Assembly: GCF_037893015.1 (NCBI RefSeq)
Contig: NC_133658.1
Span: forward strand, 17,976,268-18,040,267
Direction: 5' to 3'
Source of the DNA: Macrotis lagotis
Taxonomy: Eukaryota > Chordata > Mammalia > Peramelemorphia > Peramelidae
Length of the DNA: 64,000 nt
The notes under the pieces: model-generated
Seen by the model: the letters and a program-made list of their open reading frames with translations, nothing else
The model's database searches: none
Told to the model about the DNA's origin: nothing
Program-made: the position numbers and the translations under genes
Part shown: positions 32,901-42,935 of the stretch, one piece after another
How positions within the stretch are numbered: position 1 is the first letter of the stretch
Layout of the letters: each line of letters begins with the position of its first letter

Positions 32901-34193
32901 TCTGAGACCGGATTTGAACCCAGGCACTCCTGACTCCAGGGCCTGTGCTCTATCCACTGTGCCACCTAGCTGCCCCCTAGATCCTTATTCTGAACAGGGG
33001 TCCATAGGCTGCCCAGTTTGGTATACTGCTATACTCGACACTCTGAATAGTGAAGAACTCTCTTCTCTAGGATCCTTTGATATGTTTCCCCCCACCTTCA
33101 TTTTTTCTTCATGTCATTCTTTTTCCTTATTGATCATTCTTACTGTTAGAAAGAAGGGTTTAGAATTTTCCCCCCTTTCTTCTGATAATTCTTAACATCT
33201 GTCAGGAGACCCTGTACACAGAAAATATTTTAAATTATCTGGTGAATAAATTAATGACTTAACTCCTTCTAGGAAATCAAGATCTCCTTCTGCCTAGTCT
33301 CCATCCACTGACCCTAGATCTGACATCCAGAGCAGTGCCGAATAATTTGACATTATTAGATATATTTGCTCTTTTTAGAGGTAGTTTAATATAGTATAAT
33401 AGAGCACTGGTCTTGGAATCAGGAAGGTCTGAGTTCAAATCCTGATTGCTACTTTTGTTACTTGGGTAAGTCACATTACCCCTGCTGCCTCAGTTTCCTC
33501 ATCTGTAAAATGGACATCATCATAGCACCTACCTTCCAGATGAGATCAGATATATATTCCTAAAGTGCTTTGCAAACCTTAAAAGAGCTAGAGTTGTCAC
33601 ATTTAATAATAATAGGTAGCATTTATACAGTATTTTAAAGTTGGCATAGAACTTACCAAAGACTGTCCCATTTGGTCCTCACAATAACCCTGGGAGGTAG
33701 CTGTTATTGTAATCCACCTTTTACAGAGGAGGACATCGGGGCTGAGATGTCTTCCCTTAACTAACATAACTAGTTAAGTCTCTAGGACAGGATTTAAGCT
33801 ATGGTCTTCCTGACTCCAGGTCTGATGCTTAGTTATACCTATTCTCAAGTCTTCTTTGCTCTGGTCTATTGGAGACCCAGACAGCTTTAATGCCACATAG
33901 TTACTGGCAGAGCCAATATTTAAACGTGGGGCCTCTGGCTCCAAATCCAGTCTTCTTACTATATCATTGTTCTGCTTCCCTCTAGTTTATAAAATTCGAC
34001 TAGATCCCCTAAATTACAAAACTTCAGGAAGGGAGTCTGCCATATTGACTTCATTCCAGAGAGAGAGAGGAAGAAAATGGTCACGCCTTTGGAATACTTT
34101 GGGAAGCCAGTAAAGTCAATTATACTTAATGTACACATGTTTCATTTTCAGGTCAGTCTGATTGAAGGAGAGACTGGGAGGAAGAAGGCTTAA
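29793..34193 (+). CDS. GNRH1: GNRH1, prepro-gonadotropin-releasing hormone 1 (complete, 3 coding exons)
   Basis: Coding pieces 29793-29933, 32492-32587 and 34152-34193 splice in phase 0 to a 92-residue protein, the same length as human prepro-GnRH. Residues 1-23 ([20 protein letters not shown] plus SSG) are a signal peptide. Residues 24-33 are [10 protein letters not shown], the mammalian GnRH decapeptide. Gly-Lys-Arg follows, where Gly is the amide donor and KR the convertase site. Residues 37-92 are the GnRH-associated peptide ([11 protein letters not shown], then [32 protein letters not shown], and [13 protein letters not shown]). The mature hormone is secreted by hypothalamic neurons and acts on the pituitary GnRH receptor. 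The start was chosen as the first ATG in the exon, which gives the 23-residue signal length of human; an in-frame ATG follows three codons later. The gene lies between KCTD9 and DOCK5 as in other mammals. Confidence 0.97.
30038..30272 (-). repeat. RTE-tailed marsupial SINE in GNRH1 intron 2
   Basis: gttcttcttcagtcattttac, ctgtgaccccatttgggattttct, gagaaccttgccattttcttctcc, ggaaactgaggcaaag. A block near 30190-30208 does not match the SINE (see findings). Confidence 0.88.
30804..31041 (+). repeat. RTE-tailed marsupial SINE in GNRH1 intron 2
   Basis: gacctgagttcaaatccagactcag, cagtttcctcttctataaagtgagctgg, ttgccaagaaggccccaaatgg, gtgattgaacaccacc. Inserted in the CR1/L3-like LINE. Confidence 0.88.
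31169..31331 (-). repeat. WSINE1-like SINE with 15-bp TSD in GNRH1 intron 2
   Basis: aggcaaatggggttaagtgac through tgcacatctagccaccc. Flanked on both sides by ggggagtttaattct, an exact duplication within the CR1/L3-like LINE. Confidence 0.92.
32005..32375 (-). repeat. L1 3' fragment directly upstream of GNRH1 exon 3
   Basis: Antisense of the marsupial L1 end: tagttccaaaccttcttcc, gagaaggcaagaaata, agaattgtcttggatcattgtattgg, tgcatcatttcatgtaagtcttcc. Its edge lies about 115 bases before the exon 3 acceptor. Confidence 0.75.
32492..32587 (+). CDS. GNRH1: GNRH1 exon 3: GnRH-associated peptide
   Basis: Flanked by tttctattcag and gtgagt. Exactly 32 codons, as in human. QRFECT, HQPR and PLRDLKGAL are shared with human; the first ten residues ([10 protein letters not shown]) diverge from human IVKEVGQLAE. 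Confidence 0.94.
32668..33025 (+). repeat. hAT-like TIR element in GNRH1 intron 3, split by a SINE
   Basis: Starts near aaattcttaatttaagatccatc and ends with ttattctgaacaggggtccataggc; these are phrases of the TIR family also seen at 41331 and 50010. Confidence 0.55.
32821..32979 (-). repeat. WSINE1-like SINE with target-site duplication
   Basis: tttgcaaggcaatggggttaag through ctgtgccacctagctgcccc. Flanked by ttccttattctgga and atccttattctgaa. Confidence 0.92.
33376..33585 (+). repeat. MIR/THER1 SINE, near full length
   Basis: gagcactggtcttggaatcagg, gagttcaaatcctg, cagtttcctcatctgtaaaatgg, ctaaagtgctttgcaaacc: the classic MIR order. Confidence 0.85.
33605..33840 (-). repeat. MIR-related repeat (minus)
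   Basis: gtagcatttatacagtattttaaag, cctcacaataaccctgggaggtag, cttcctgactccaggtctgatgc match a common MIR-related mammalian repeat. Confidence 0.6.
34152..34193 (+). CDS. GNRH1: GNRH1 exon 4: C-terminus and stop
   Basis: Acceptor ttcattttcag. Encodes [13 protein letters not shown] and TAA at 34191-34193; human has ESLIEEETGQKKI. Confidence 0.94.
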   Translation, partial: VSLIEGETGRKKA

Positions 34194-34343
34194 CTCCACC
34201 GAACCAAGGGACTTTCCCAATATAGCTCTGTAGTTGAAACAGGGACCCATTTGATGATGACTGTCAAAATGGGTTGTGATGCATCTCCAATCCAAGGCAC
34301 ATTTCTGCATTGAAAAGATCTTGGAATTGAGGGTCCCTTTGTG

Positions 34344-34349
34344 AATAAA
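34344..34349 (+). terminator. GNRH1: GNRH1 poly(A) signal AATAAA
   Basis: AATAAA lies 150 bases after the stop codon, followed by a TG-rich downstream run from about 34395. The short 3'UTR fits GNRH1 in other mammals. Confidence 0.8.
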
Positions 34350-34394
34350 GTAGTTATCTATGTTTCATCTGATTCTACAGACGCCAGAGTTCTG

Positions 34395-34462
34395 TTTATG
34401 TATGTATGTGTATGTGGTGTGTGATGTATATTATGTGTGTGTGTGTATGTATGTATGTGGGA
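34395..34462. repeat. TG-rich simple repeat after GNRH1
   Basis: Interrupted (TATG)n/(TG)n run. It may also serve as the GU-rich element for GNRH1 cleavage. Confidence 0.7.
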
Positions 34463-35344
34463 ATCATAGAGGTGGGAAGTTCCATTTCTCAGTAGATTTT
34501 AGGAGGGGGATTGTTTTTGCTCTTCTGACCTGAACTGAAAGACTTGGGGGGGTGAAAGCTGTGATTAGCAATAGTTTTTATCCACCATCCTATTAAAAGT
34601 TGCACTCTTTTTCACACTCATATCTCTATTTGCCTTTCCAATATCTATAATGTCCCGTGATTTACTTTAACATGATGGATCAAGCAAGCAAGCAAGAAGG
34701 GCCTACTATGGGTTAAGTAAAGTATTTCATACTCAGGATATAAAAGGCAAAACTATCCTCCTGTATTCATCTTTCATTGCTATTCTTGCTTCCATCTTCA
34801 GCAGAAGGGACCCATTGCCCAGCCCCAGTGAGTCATAGGTAACCTTTTGTTATTCGAGCCATAGTCAAATCTGGAGAGCCCAGAGAGGGAGTAAACAGAG
34901 TAAACAGAAATCACATATGTTGGGTTACAGAAGGATTCCATAGGGAAAGAACTTTGTGTTTCTCTAACAACTTGAAGCTTCTCTCAAGAGTCTCTTATTC
35001 TTCTGAGGAGTCCCCTTTGGAGAATATATTTGAAAGGTGGTTCCATTTTTGACTTAACTATTCTATCCCACCTCTAACCTCATCCCTGGGTCTGGGGGGA
35101 TACTAAGTGACATCTAAATAACTCCCATTAGGCAACTGAGGCTGGAACCACTGAAACTAATGCTAATCTCGGGTCCCTGGTGACTCACCTGTAAGATATC
35201 TTCTTAGGGCAACATCCTTACGATGGTTACAGGATCAGGTAGACTTGATAATGAGCTGGAACAGAGGCTACCATGAACACATGACTTTTAAGACCAATGT
35301 GTTTGAGATTGGAGAAGGAGATGGGGAGAGTGTGATCCTCTGGT

Positions 35345-35515
35345 AGAGACAGGAGAAGTTTGCCATTTGCATCTCCAGTTCATTTTATAGATGAGGAAAT
35401 GGGGGTGAAGAGACTTACCCTGGGTCATAGAGCTAGTAAGTGGGAGGCAGATTCCAACCCGTGAAAATGAGTCTTCCAGCCTCCTGACCCAGAACTTTAT
35501 GCACTACTGTCCCTC
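35345..35515 (-). repeat. RTE-tailed SINE, truncated
   Basis: gaagtttgccatttgcatctcc, cagttcattttatagatgaggaaat, gggtcatagagctagtaag, ctttatgcactactgtccctc. Confidence 0.75.
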
Positions 35516-35691
35516 TAATTTGAGTAGACCATGTATATGAGTCCTGCGGCAATGTATATGAGATCCAGAAACAGGTGTGCAGCTCCAGAACAGAGGCGAG
35601 AATAGCAAGGTCTAGGCATCCTTACACGGGGACAGGATTGCCACCACCTGGGAGTTTTGAACCCACTAGCACTCATTTCTTGCCCCCCCCC

Positions 35692-35796
35692 TTGTTTTTA
35701 GGTTTTTGCAAGGCAAACGGGGTTAAGTGGCTTGCCCAAGGCCACACAGCTAGGTCACTGTTAAGTGTCTGAGCCACTACGCCACCTAGCCGCCCC
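35692..35796 (-). repeat. WSINE1-like SINE with internal deletion
   Basis: ggtttttgcaaggcaaacgg ... gttaagtgtctgag joined directly to ccactacgccacctagccgcccc; the central part is missing. Flanked by tcttgcccc repeats. Confidence 0.85.
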
Positions 35797-36239
35797 TTCT
35801 TGCCCCTTTTTTGATAAAACATCCACATATGAGTATTCTATTAGAATGTAAAGTGGGAAATTAGACTCTCCATGGGTTGGAGGTATCTGCTAATTTAGTT
35901 ATTAATGATGATGAAATTAAACCATCCATATTTAAATAGAAAGACCTAGACAGAAATCCAAGAAGGGTTACCACAGGCACCTGGGGAGGGGTGTGTGTGG
36001 TCTGAGAGGACTCGTTGTCAGCACAGTCATCCATACTAGAACCTCAAAATTTGCTCAGGAATGCAGTGAAATCAGATGGAGTGCCATCTGGTGTTGTCCA
36101 CAGGTACTGTTCTCCAGGTGGTCATTTTAGAAGTCATGGGGAAATTCTGGCCCTGGTCAACATTTCTGAAATCTAAACTAGTTGATGAGTTGTCTTTACA
36201 TCCATAGTGATTCCCTTAAAACATGCCCTTGGAGGAAGG

Positions 36240-36880
36240 CAGATAGCACAGAGGAGGATGCAGTGTTGGGCCTAGAGTCAGGAAGACCTGTCTCTAATCT
36301 GGAGTCAGACACTTAATCAAATCTGGCCTCAGACATTAACTAACTGCAACTCTGGATATGTCACTTAACCCTGTTTGCCTCAGTTTCCTCATCTTTCAAA
36401 TGAGATGGAAAAGGAAATGGCAAACCACTCCGGTATTTCTTTTTTACATAATAGATTTAATGTTTTTTTTTTATTACATTTTCCACTTGCTCTTAATCCT
36501 AACTATACACTTTAATATTCAAACTTCTTTCGGAAAGGAAATACTTTAACATAAAAATATAAATTCTGTATATTAAAAGTACATACACCTTGAATAATAA
36601 AATATACAAATAGGAGGAGTCATTGACAGTCTTATGCACTTATCCTCAATCATTTAAAATTGTCTCCTCCAGTCTCAGATAAAGACATCCTGCCTCCCAG
36701 ATTACTGACAACTCAAAATTATTTATAAGCTGATGTCAAAGATGTGAACCAAATCGAAATGAATGTTTTTTGTGTGCAGTGACAATGACGTGCATCTATG
36801 ACCTCTCTAGTATTTATATCAAGAAAACGCCAAAAGAGCTCTCAAAGAATTTGACTTGACTGAAAAATGACTAAACTAAA
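36240..36880 (+). repeat. RTE-tailed SINE interrupted by a retrocopy-like insert
   Basis: Left part 36240-36431 ends ggcaaaccactccggtatttc. Right part resumes about 36813 with tatcaagaaaacgccaaaag and ends ctgaaaaatgactaaac. The 380 bp between is foreign to the SINE. Confidence 0.8.
36432..36812 (-). repeat. probable processed 3'UTR fragment
   Basis: On minus it ends with aagtggaaaatgtaataaaaaaaaaac and attatgtaaaaaag, like a transcript end with poly(A). The body is AT-rich and non-repetitive. The source gene was not recognised. Confidence 0.45.
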
Positions 36881-37234
36881 AAAACCCCCAAAATCCTTCA
36901 TTTTTTTTTTGGTGAAATCCTACCTAATCTTTCCCTGAATCCTTTGAAAACTCTGCTCTCATAAAATCATGTTAGACCACATACAGCTTTCCCGTGATAA
37001 AGTCACATCATAGATTCCAAGATGGACTAGTTACTTCCTCCTACCTCTCCCAGTTTCATAATGTCCGCACCAGCTTTTGTTTAGAGGTAGAAAAGCAGAT
37101 AGATTATTATAGTTCCCTCTCATTACATCATCCTTTTTGGTGTTCCTAGCTACCTGGACTAGCCTTAGAAGGCATCTACTCAAAACCTCTCATTCAAAAG
37201 TGAAGAAAAACAGAGTAAGTGACTTGTGTTGGGT

Positions 37235-37870
37235 CGGTTGATTTTTCGTTACAATAACCAGCTGGTTGGTCTCCCTGCCTCAAGTTTCCCTCACTCCAAT
37301 TCATCCTCCACTTAGCTACCAAATGAATCTAAAGCTTGGATCTGACCAAGTTCTCTCCAACCCCCAATGTACCAAACCTCAGAGGCATCCTATCCTCCCC
37401 AGATCAAAAAACCAAAATCCAGTTTGCCTTTCCAAGCCGCTATAACCTGCCCCTTTTGAACCTGTCCAGTCTTCCTACACCTAACCTACCGCCATGCTGT
37501 CTACAATCTAGTGACCTTGGATCCTACAGGGATGTCATCACAGATTGTCCGTAAGAGACCCTCCAACTCTACACTGACCATTTTTATGGGTCTTGCCTTC
37601 CGAGTTTTCTCCTTACTCAATTTTCCCTTGTGCTTTTCCTGCTCTCTCATGATGCTAGTAGCTACTCTGAGTATATCCACAATTTATCCTTTAAATAGCT
37701 TATATATATATATATATATATATATCATATATTTGATGTAGTTTATCAGTATAAATGTGCAATCATTTGCATGCTGTTTTCCCCATTACATTATGAGTTT
37801 ATTGAGAATAAAGAGATCCATAGACCTTAGCAAATGGTAGGTCCTAAATCAATGCTTGTTGGCTTCACTT
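37235..37870 (+). repeat. L2 LINE 3' fragment
   Basis: ctccctgcctcaagtttccctc, tcctccacttagctaccaaatgaatc, gccttccgagttttctcc and the terminal caaatggtaggtcctaaatcaatgc follow the L2 3' region, with a (TA)n run inside. Confidence 0.65.
37700..37726. repeat. (TA)n microsatellite
   Basis: About 13 TA units. Confidence 0.9.
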
Positions 37871-37974
37871 TTAATGAGAAGAGATAAAGGACAAAAATGA
37901 ATGAGGATACTTCCTGTGTCCAACACAATGGAGAAGAACACAGTTTTCATCAGTCATTCACTCAAAAATTACAT

Positions 37975-37980
37975 TTTATT
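37975..37980 (-). terminator. DOCK5: candidate DOCK5 poly(A) signal
   Basis: TTTATT on the plus strand (AATAAA on minus). The surrounding AT-rich sequence and a downstream gtgttctt/ttgtgttgg stretch resemble a 3' end, but the assignment rests on motif and position only. Confidence 0.3.
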
Positions 37981-38703
37981 CAAAAATGAATTATTTACAA
38001 ATTGTACAATTCTTAATACAATTTTCAGCAAAGAAAAATAAAACTGCACCATTTGGTTTACTATCTCATTTACCAACTCAGGAAGTCATATTCTGGATTT
38101 CCCAAAATTTGGAAGCTAGCAAGGCCAGGGGAAAAACACCAAAGAACCTCCAGTTCTTGCACAAACCTGGGTTTCAGAGGGGAGGGCTGACTTCCAGGGA
38201 TTTTAAATGAATAAATGGTCCAAATGATCCAGGAGAAAGAGGTTCATTACCTTGTGAAGTAAGAGGTGCTGGAGAGCAAGCTAAATCAAATCTAGAATCA
38301 GAGAGTTTAGAGATGGGAGGAACCTCTGGTCCCATCTAGCGCCGTCTCTTTTAAAAATGAAAAGTTCAACATTTCCTACACCTCAAGACCCTGAGCAAAT
38401 CCCTTCATCTTCTGCCATCTCAGTTTAGGGATAATAATGTAATAACAATGGGCTAGACTATTATGAGAAAAATACAGAGAAATGTGAATTATTATTTTTG
38501 GAGTATTATTTTTCCTAACGACATGGAAACCATTTCAGATACCTCCCCTAACAATGAACCCCCTTCATTCCATTGGGAATTCCATCATGATGACACATCT
38601 CCTCTCAAAGTAGATCAGCACCTACTCCCTTGTCCACAGTGCTAGAGTTGCCTGTGGGGAGCTGGGAGTGGTCTCTAGAAAGTTCTATGACTGGCCCCAA
38701 ATC

Positions 38704-38862
38704 TTTTTTTTTTTTTTTTTTTTTTTAGGTTTTTGCAAAGCAAACGGGGTTAAGTGGCTTGCCCACAGCTAGGTAATTATTAAGTGTCTGAGACCGGATT
38801 TGAACCCAGGTACTCCTGACTCCAAGGCCGGCACTTTATCCACTACGCCACCTAGCCGCCCC
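38704..38862 (-). repeat. WSINE1-like SINE (first of a tandem pair)
   Basis: Long poly-T, ggtttttgcaaagcaaacgg through ccacctagccgcccc. Confidence 0.92.
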
Positions 38863-38868
38863 AAAATC

Positions 38869-39027
38869 TTTTTTTTTTTTTTTTAGATTTTTGCAAGGCA
38901 ATGGGGTTAAGTGGCTTGCCCAAGGCCACACAGCTAGGTCATTATTAAGTGTCTGAGGCCAGATTTGAACTCAGGTACTCCTGACTCCAAGGCCAGTGCT
39001 CTATCCACTGCACCACCTAGCTGCCCC
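38869..39027 (-). repeat. WSINE1-like SINE (second of a tandem pair)
   Basis: Poly-T, gatttttgcaaggcaatggg through caccacctagctgcccc. Same orientation, separated from the first only by aaaatc, suggesting insertion next to the first copy. Confidence 0.92.
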
Positions 39028-39149
39028 TTGGCCCAATATCACCAGACAGTTCATTCCCAAGGTCTCCCTGGATGCAAGGTCAGTTCTTTCCCTTTGAATC
39101 ATGCTGTTTCCTCAATACCCATTTAGCTCTTTATGGTTCTAGCAAGATT

Positions 39150-39280
39150 TCATACACATATATAGCATATAAATATTATATATAAATATATATACTATAT
39201 ATACATATATGTGAAGATTTATGCATGCACATGCATATATATGCATATATCTCTACATATTTACACACACATATGGTTAA
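39150..39280. repeat. AT-rich (TA/CA) tract
   Basis: Interrupted atatat/acatat run. Confidence 0.75.
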
Positions 39281-40049
39281 AGTAATTACTGATGGAGGAG
39301 GCATCCACTTAGAACAACAGAATATTAAAATTAAAAGTCTTTAGAGATGGCCCCTCTCATTTTATAATTGACCCAGCAAATTTATGGCAAGGCCAGGACT
39401 ACCAACTCCCAGGGCAATGCTACATTATACCCTCCCCCCAATTTATGAAGATTTTACTGAAAGATGTTGTTCAAAAGATCAGGCACTTTTCGTTAAAAGG
39501 GTAGGCATTTTCTGGATAGGAAGAGAGAAAAATTATAAGGGAAAAGTTAGGTTAATTTTTAAAAATTCAATGCAAATTTACAGAAATCAGAAAACGTCAT
39601 TAAGAGCAGTTTGAACAATAGTAATTATTATTGAAAGTATTTGGTTGGATTTTAGATGAATCCTGTATAATTCTAGAGACCTAAGATGTAGTGGGCTCCA
39701 GATTTGTATGTAACTAGGATTGGATCAGCAGGCCTTTGCTACCAGGGCGGGTCGTTTTGAGGTGTTGGCATCCTCCTGGGGTGCACTTCCCAGCTGAGGT
39801 CTGGGTGAACCTTCCATTGGTCCCGGGTGGCATTATTTCAGGTTATGACAATGGGAGGATAGTTCATCTAAGCTCTTAGAACATAGATTTTGAATTTAAT
39901 GGCCATTAACTTTATGGATATGGAAACTGAAGCCCAGGAGAGGGAAATGATGGGGAGAGGAGACAGGAACTTATCTCCTCTTAGAAGAGTCCCTCCCCTG
40001 AGACTCCAAGTGATTCACATAAAAGTCATCCATGGTATTTGTTCTCGAG

Positions 40050-40113
40050 AGACAGAGAGAGACAGAGAGACAGAGAGAGAGACAGAGAGAGAGACAGGCA
40101 GACAGACAGAGAT
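40050..40113. repeat. (GACAGA)n-type simple repeat
   Basis: Interrupted gagaga/gacaga run. Confidence 0.9.
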
Positions 40114-41330
40114 AGAATGTGCCACTGAATTGTAGCTTCAGAGATACCTAAGGTAGGTGATGGGGAAAAGGGGAATAACAAAGGTCAGGAGGTGTCACCT
40201 CTCTAAAGGAAAGCTACCAGTCAAGCCATAAAACACTTCAGAAAATCAATTCCAGGTTTAATTTTAAAAAATAAATAAATAACAGCAAATCTCAGCAAAA
40301 AAATTCCAGCTTTTTTAAAAGCATCTTTCCTAACTAGGGGTTTAAAGAAGTCCCCCAATGATCACACAGAAGGAAGGCATAGAATCACAGAATCTCAGAG
40401 TGTGGGGGAACTTTTCCAGTCCTTTAACTCAACCTCTGCCTCCAAAAGATTCCCCATTTCAACTCAAGTGTATGTGATGCGGGCACCCAAATATTACTTA
40501 ATGATATCCAATGAGGGAGATTCCCCCAATCATCCAGGAACAACTACTTTTTCTGATGGTTGCTTCACAATTTGTATCCACTGTTCTAGTTCTTTCCTCT
40601 GGAACCAAAGAGAAAAAGTCTACTCATTCTTTCCCAGGACAACCATGTAAATGCTTGAAGAAAGGTATCTCTTACACCCCTAGCATGCCTCTTCCCCCAA
40701 ACATGCCTGCTTTTGCTCAAGTCTTCTTGGTTCTTTCAATCAATCTTCCCAGCGAAGGACCTTGATGATTAGGACAAGTTGTTGGTGAACAATCAGAAGT
40801 GTTGTCTGATAGAAATATTCCAAGGCTGGAATCAGCCTCAATGTCTTGGAAGACTGTAGCAGTTTCTCTTTTGCCTCCTGGATGAACCAATTCTCTGCTT
40901 TTTAGCAAGGAAATGAAGTGTGGGGATGTTTAGAGCTGGAAGAGCTTCAGACCCTCTCACCCCAACCTTGCACTGTGTATCTATCTGCCCTCCTAAAAGT
41001 CTGTATCTCATCCTCATTCAATTCCTTCATTCTACAGATGAGGAATCTGAGGTCTACTGAAGGGAAGTGACTGTGGTAGGTCACAAAGGCAAAGGCAAAG
41101 GCAAAGTGCAAGAAATTTCCATGATAGCTGTCACCAAAGAATACCAATTTCCATGGTTTGGGGCTTGAGACTGTTGATTCTTGCTTTTCTAGTTTCTTCA
41201 ACTCCATAATTAAATCCTAGTTCAGGGGATGCAGAAGGTACCAAAAGAAGGCAAGTAGGAAAATCCAAAGCACCAGTTTGCTCCTGCTATCTCTCTAGCT
41301 GAGGTCCTTTCTTGATTCTTTTGGCCTTTA

Positions 41331-41545
41331 AAGCAGAGGTTCTCATTCCTTTGATGTCCTGGACCCCTTGGAAAGCGTGATGAAGTCTATGGGAACATTT
41401 TTAGAATAATACTGGTCGCCCATATTCATAACTGAAGGAAATGCCATATTTTAGAGGTTGGTGAAAATGAAGATGTAAATTTTTTTTCTCCAATCCTAGT
41501 TAATGTATTTCAGGTTCAAAACCCTGGTGTCTAAGAAAAGACCCA
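41331..41545 (-). repeat. hAT-like TIR element (reverse orientation)
   Basis: gcagaggttctcattcctttg, gtcctggaccccttgg, gaagtctatgggaacatttttagaataat, and at the far end caggttcaaaaccctggtg. Reverse of the copy at 50010. Confidence 0.6.
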
Positions 41546-42272
41546 ACTACATGGGTTGAATGTGACTCAGGTGGAGTTCCAATGCAGAAGAATACACTTT
41601 TTGTTTTCCTGCTAAAACTTGGATTGGGTGGGGCACCTCCCCATGTAAACAGTCCGTTCACACTCAATCTCTGTCTGTTGAAATCATATATTTCCTTTAA
41701 ATCCCACTTTCCTGGAGAAAACCTCTTCTGAACCCTTTCTTTAGTCCTATTGGAAATGGTCTTGATGGTTGATGGATTGAAAAACTGAACAGCTTTCTGC
41801 GGTCAAAATATTTCCATTGCTTGGGTGTCAAAGTGACTTGGCCAAGGTCACATAGCTAAGAAAGTGTCAGAGCTCCAGATATTTATGAGTCATCTGCTAC
41901 ATGCAGATAGAAAGGAAATGTGGTCGACTGGATAGAGATCTGGTAGTTCAAGCCTTACTTATGACTCGTACTGATCAGGACCAGAGTACCCCAGATACCT
42001 CTTTAAGACTATGCTTCTGAAGGGTCATTATGGATTTGTAAGGACAAGAGATCACCATATTGCAGGCTTAAACCAAGAAAGACAGAAATTTTTAGGGCAC
42101 TGTGTAGGCTCTGAAATTTCTTGCAAATGACTTAAATCTATGGAGGAATTAAGAGGTTCATTTTGGAAAATTTTTGTAGATTTTAAAAGACAAAAATCAA
42201 ATGTGTAGAAAGAGAAAGTGTTAGATCGGATCCTGCTAAATATATATACATGATTGGATCACTGAGTCATGG

Positions 42273-42617
42273 AAAGGGAATGGAGGAGATTGAAGGTCAG
42301 ATTTCATTGAAAGAGGGATGGAGGAAACTGAAGGTTGGATTCTATGGAAAGTGAGATGGAGGAGAATGAAGACTGAATTCCATGAAAAGTGGGTTGGAGG
42401 AGTTTAAAGTTCAGACTCCTTAGAAAGTGGGATGGGGGAGATGGAAGTTTGGACTCCATGAAAAGAAAAGAGGGATAAAGGAGATTTGAATTTTGAATTC
42501 CATGGAAGGTGGCATGGAGGAGAATGAGGGTCTGACTACATGGAAAATAGGATGGAAGACACTGAAGGTTGGACTGTATGCAAAGTGGGACTGAGGAGAC
42601 TGAAGTTGGCCTCACTG
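42273..42617. repeat. 38-bp minisatellite, about nine units
   Basis: Units start aaagtgggatggaggag and end ggactccatgg. Most are 38 bp; one is longer by about six bases. A 175-codon minus-strand open frame here is a by-product of the repeat. Confidence 0.85.
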
Positions 42618-42789
42618 GGACAATGACATTAACATTCAGGACCCTACAGTCGCCTATTTCACACCAGCTCAGAGAAGATAATGCAATGGGACTGATTGTG
42701 TGACAGATGAGAAAGTAGGAGGCAGTTACAACAAAATGGGGCTTCTCCAGGCTCCCTGCTTTTCTTCTCCATGCTGCCAAGTCTCCTTT

Positions 42790-42935
42790 CCCCCCTACAC
42801 TTTTAAGTGTTGTCTTCTCCCATTGGTACATAAACTCCTAGAGGACAGGGTCCTTATTTCTAATTGTATTTGCAATCTCAGTACTTGACACCATGTCTCA
42901 CCTACTGTAAGCACTTAATAAATGTTGACTTAGAA
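42790..42935 (+). repeat. L2 3' end
   Basis: cataaactcctagaggacaggg, cagtacttgacaccatgtctcacc, gtaagcacttaataaatgttgac. Confidence 0.8.

Larger units (their letters stand above)
34463..37234. other. GNRH1-DOCK5 intergenic, left part
   Basis: No exon found. Apart from the SINEs and the 36432 insert, 34470-35340 and 35800-36230 show nothing I recognise. Confidence 0.5.

Noticed and set aside
42273-42617. Regularly spaced repeats as a possible CRISPR-like array
   Set aside because: Units are head-to-tail with no unique spacers, in vertebrate DNA; it is a minisatellite.
42304-42831. 175-codon open frame on minus
   Set aside because: It runs through the 38-bp minisatellite; the protein is a translation of the repeat, with no known domain.
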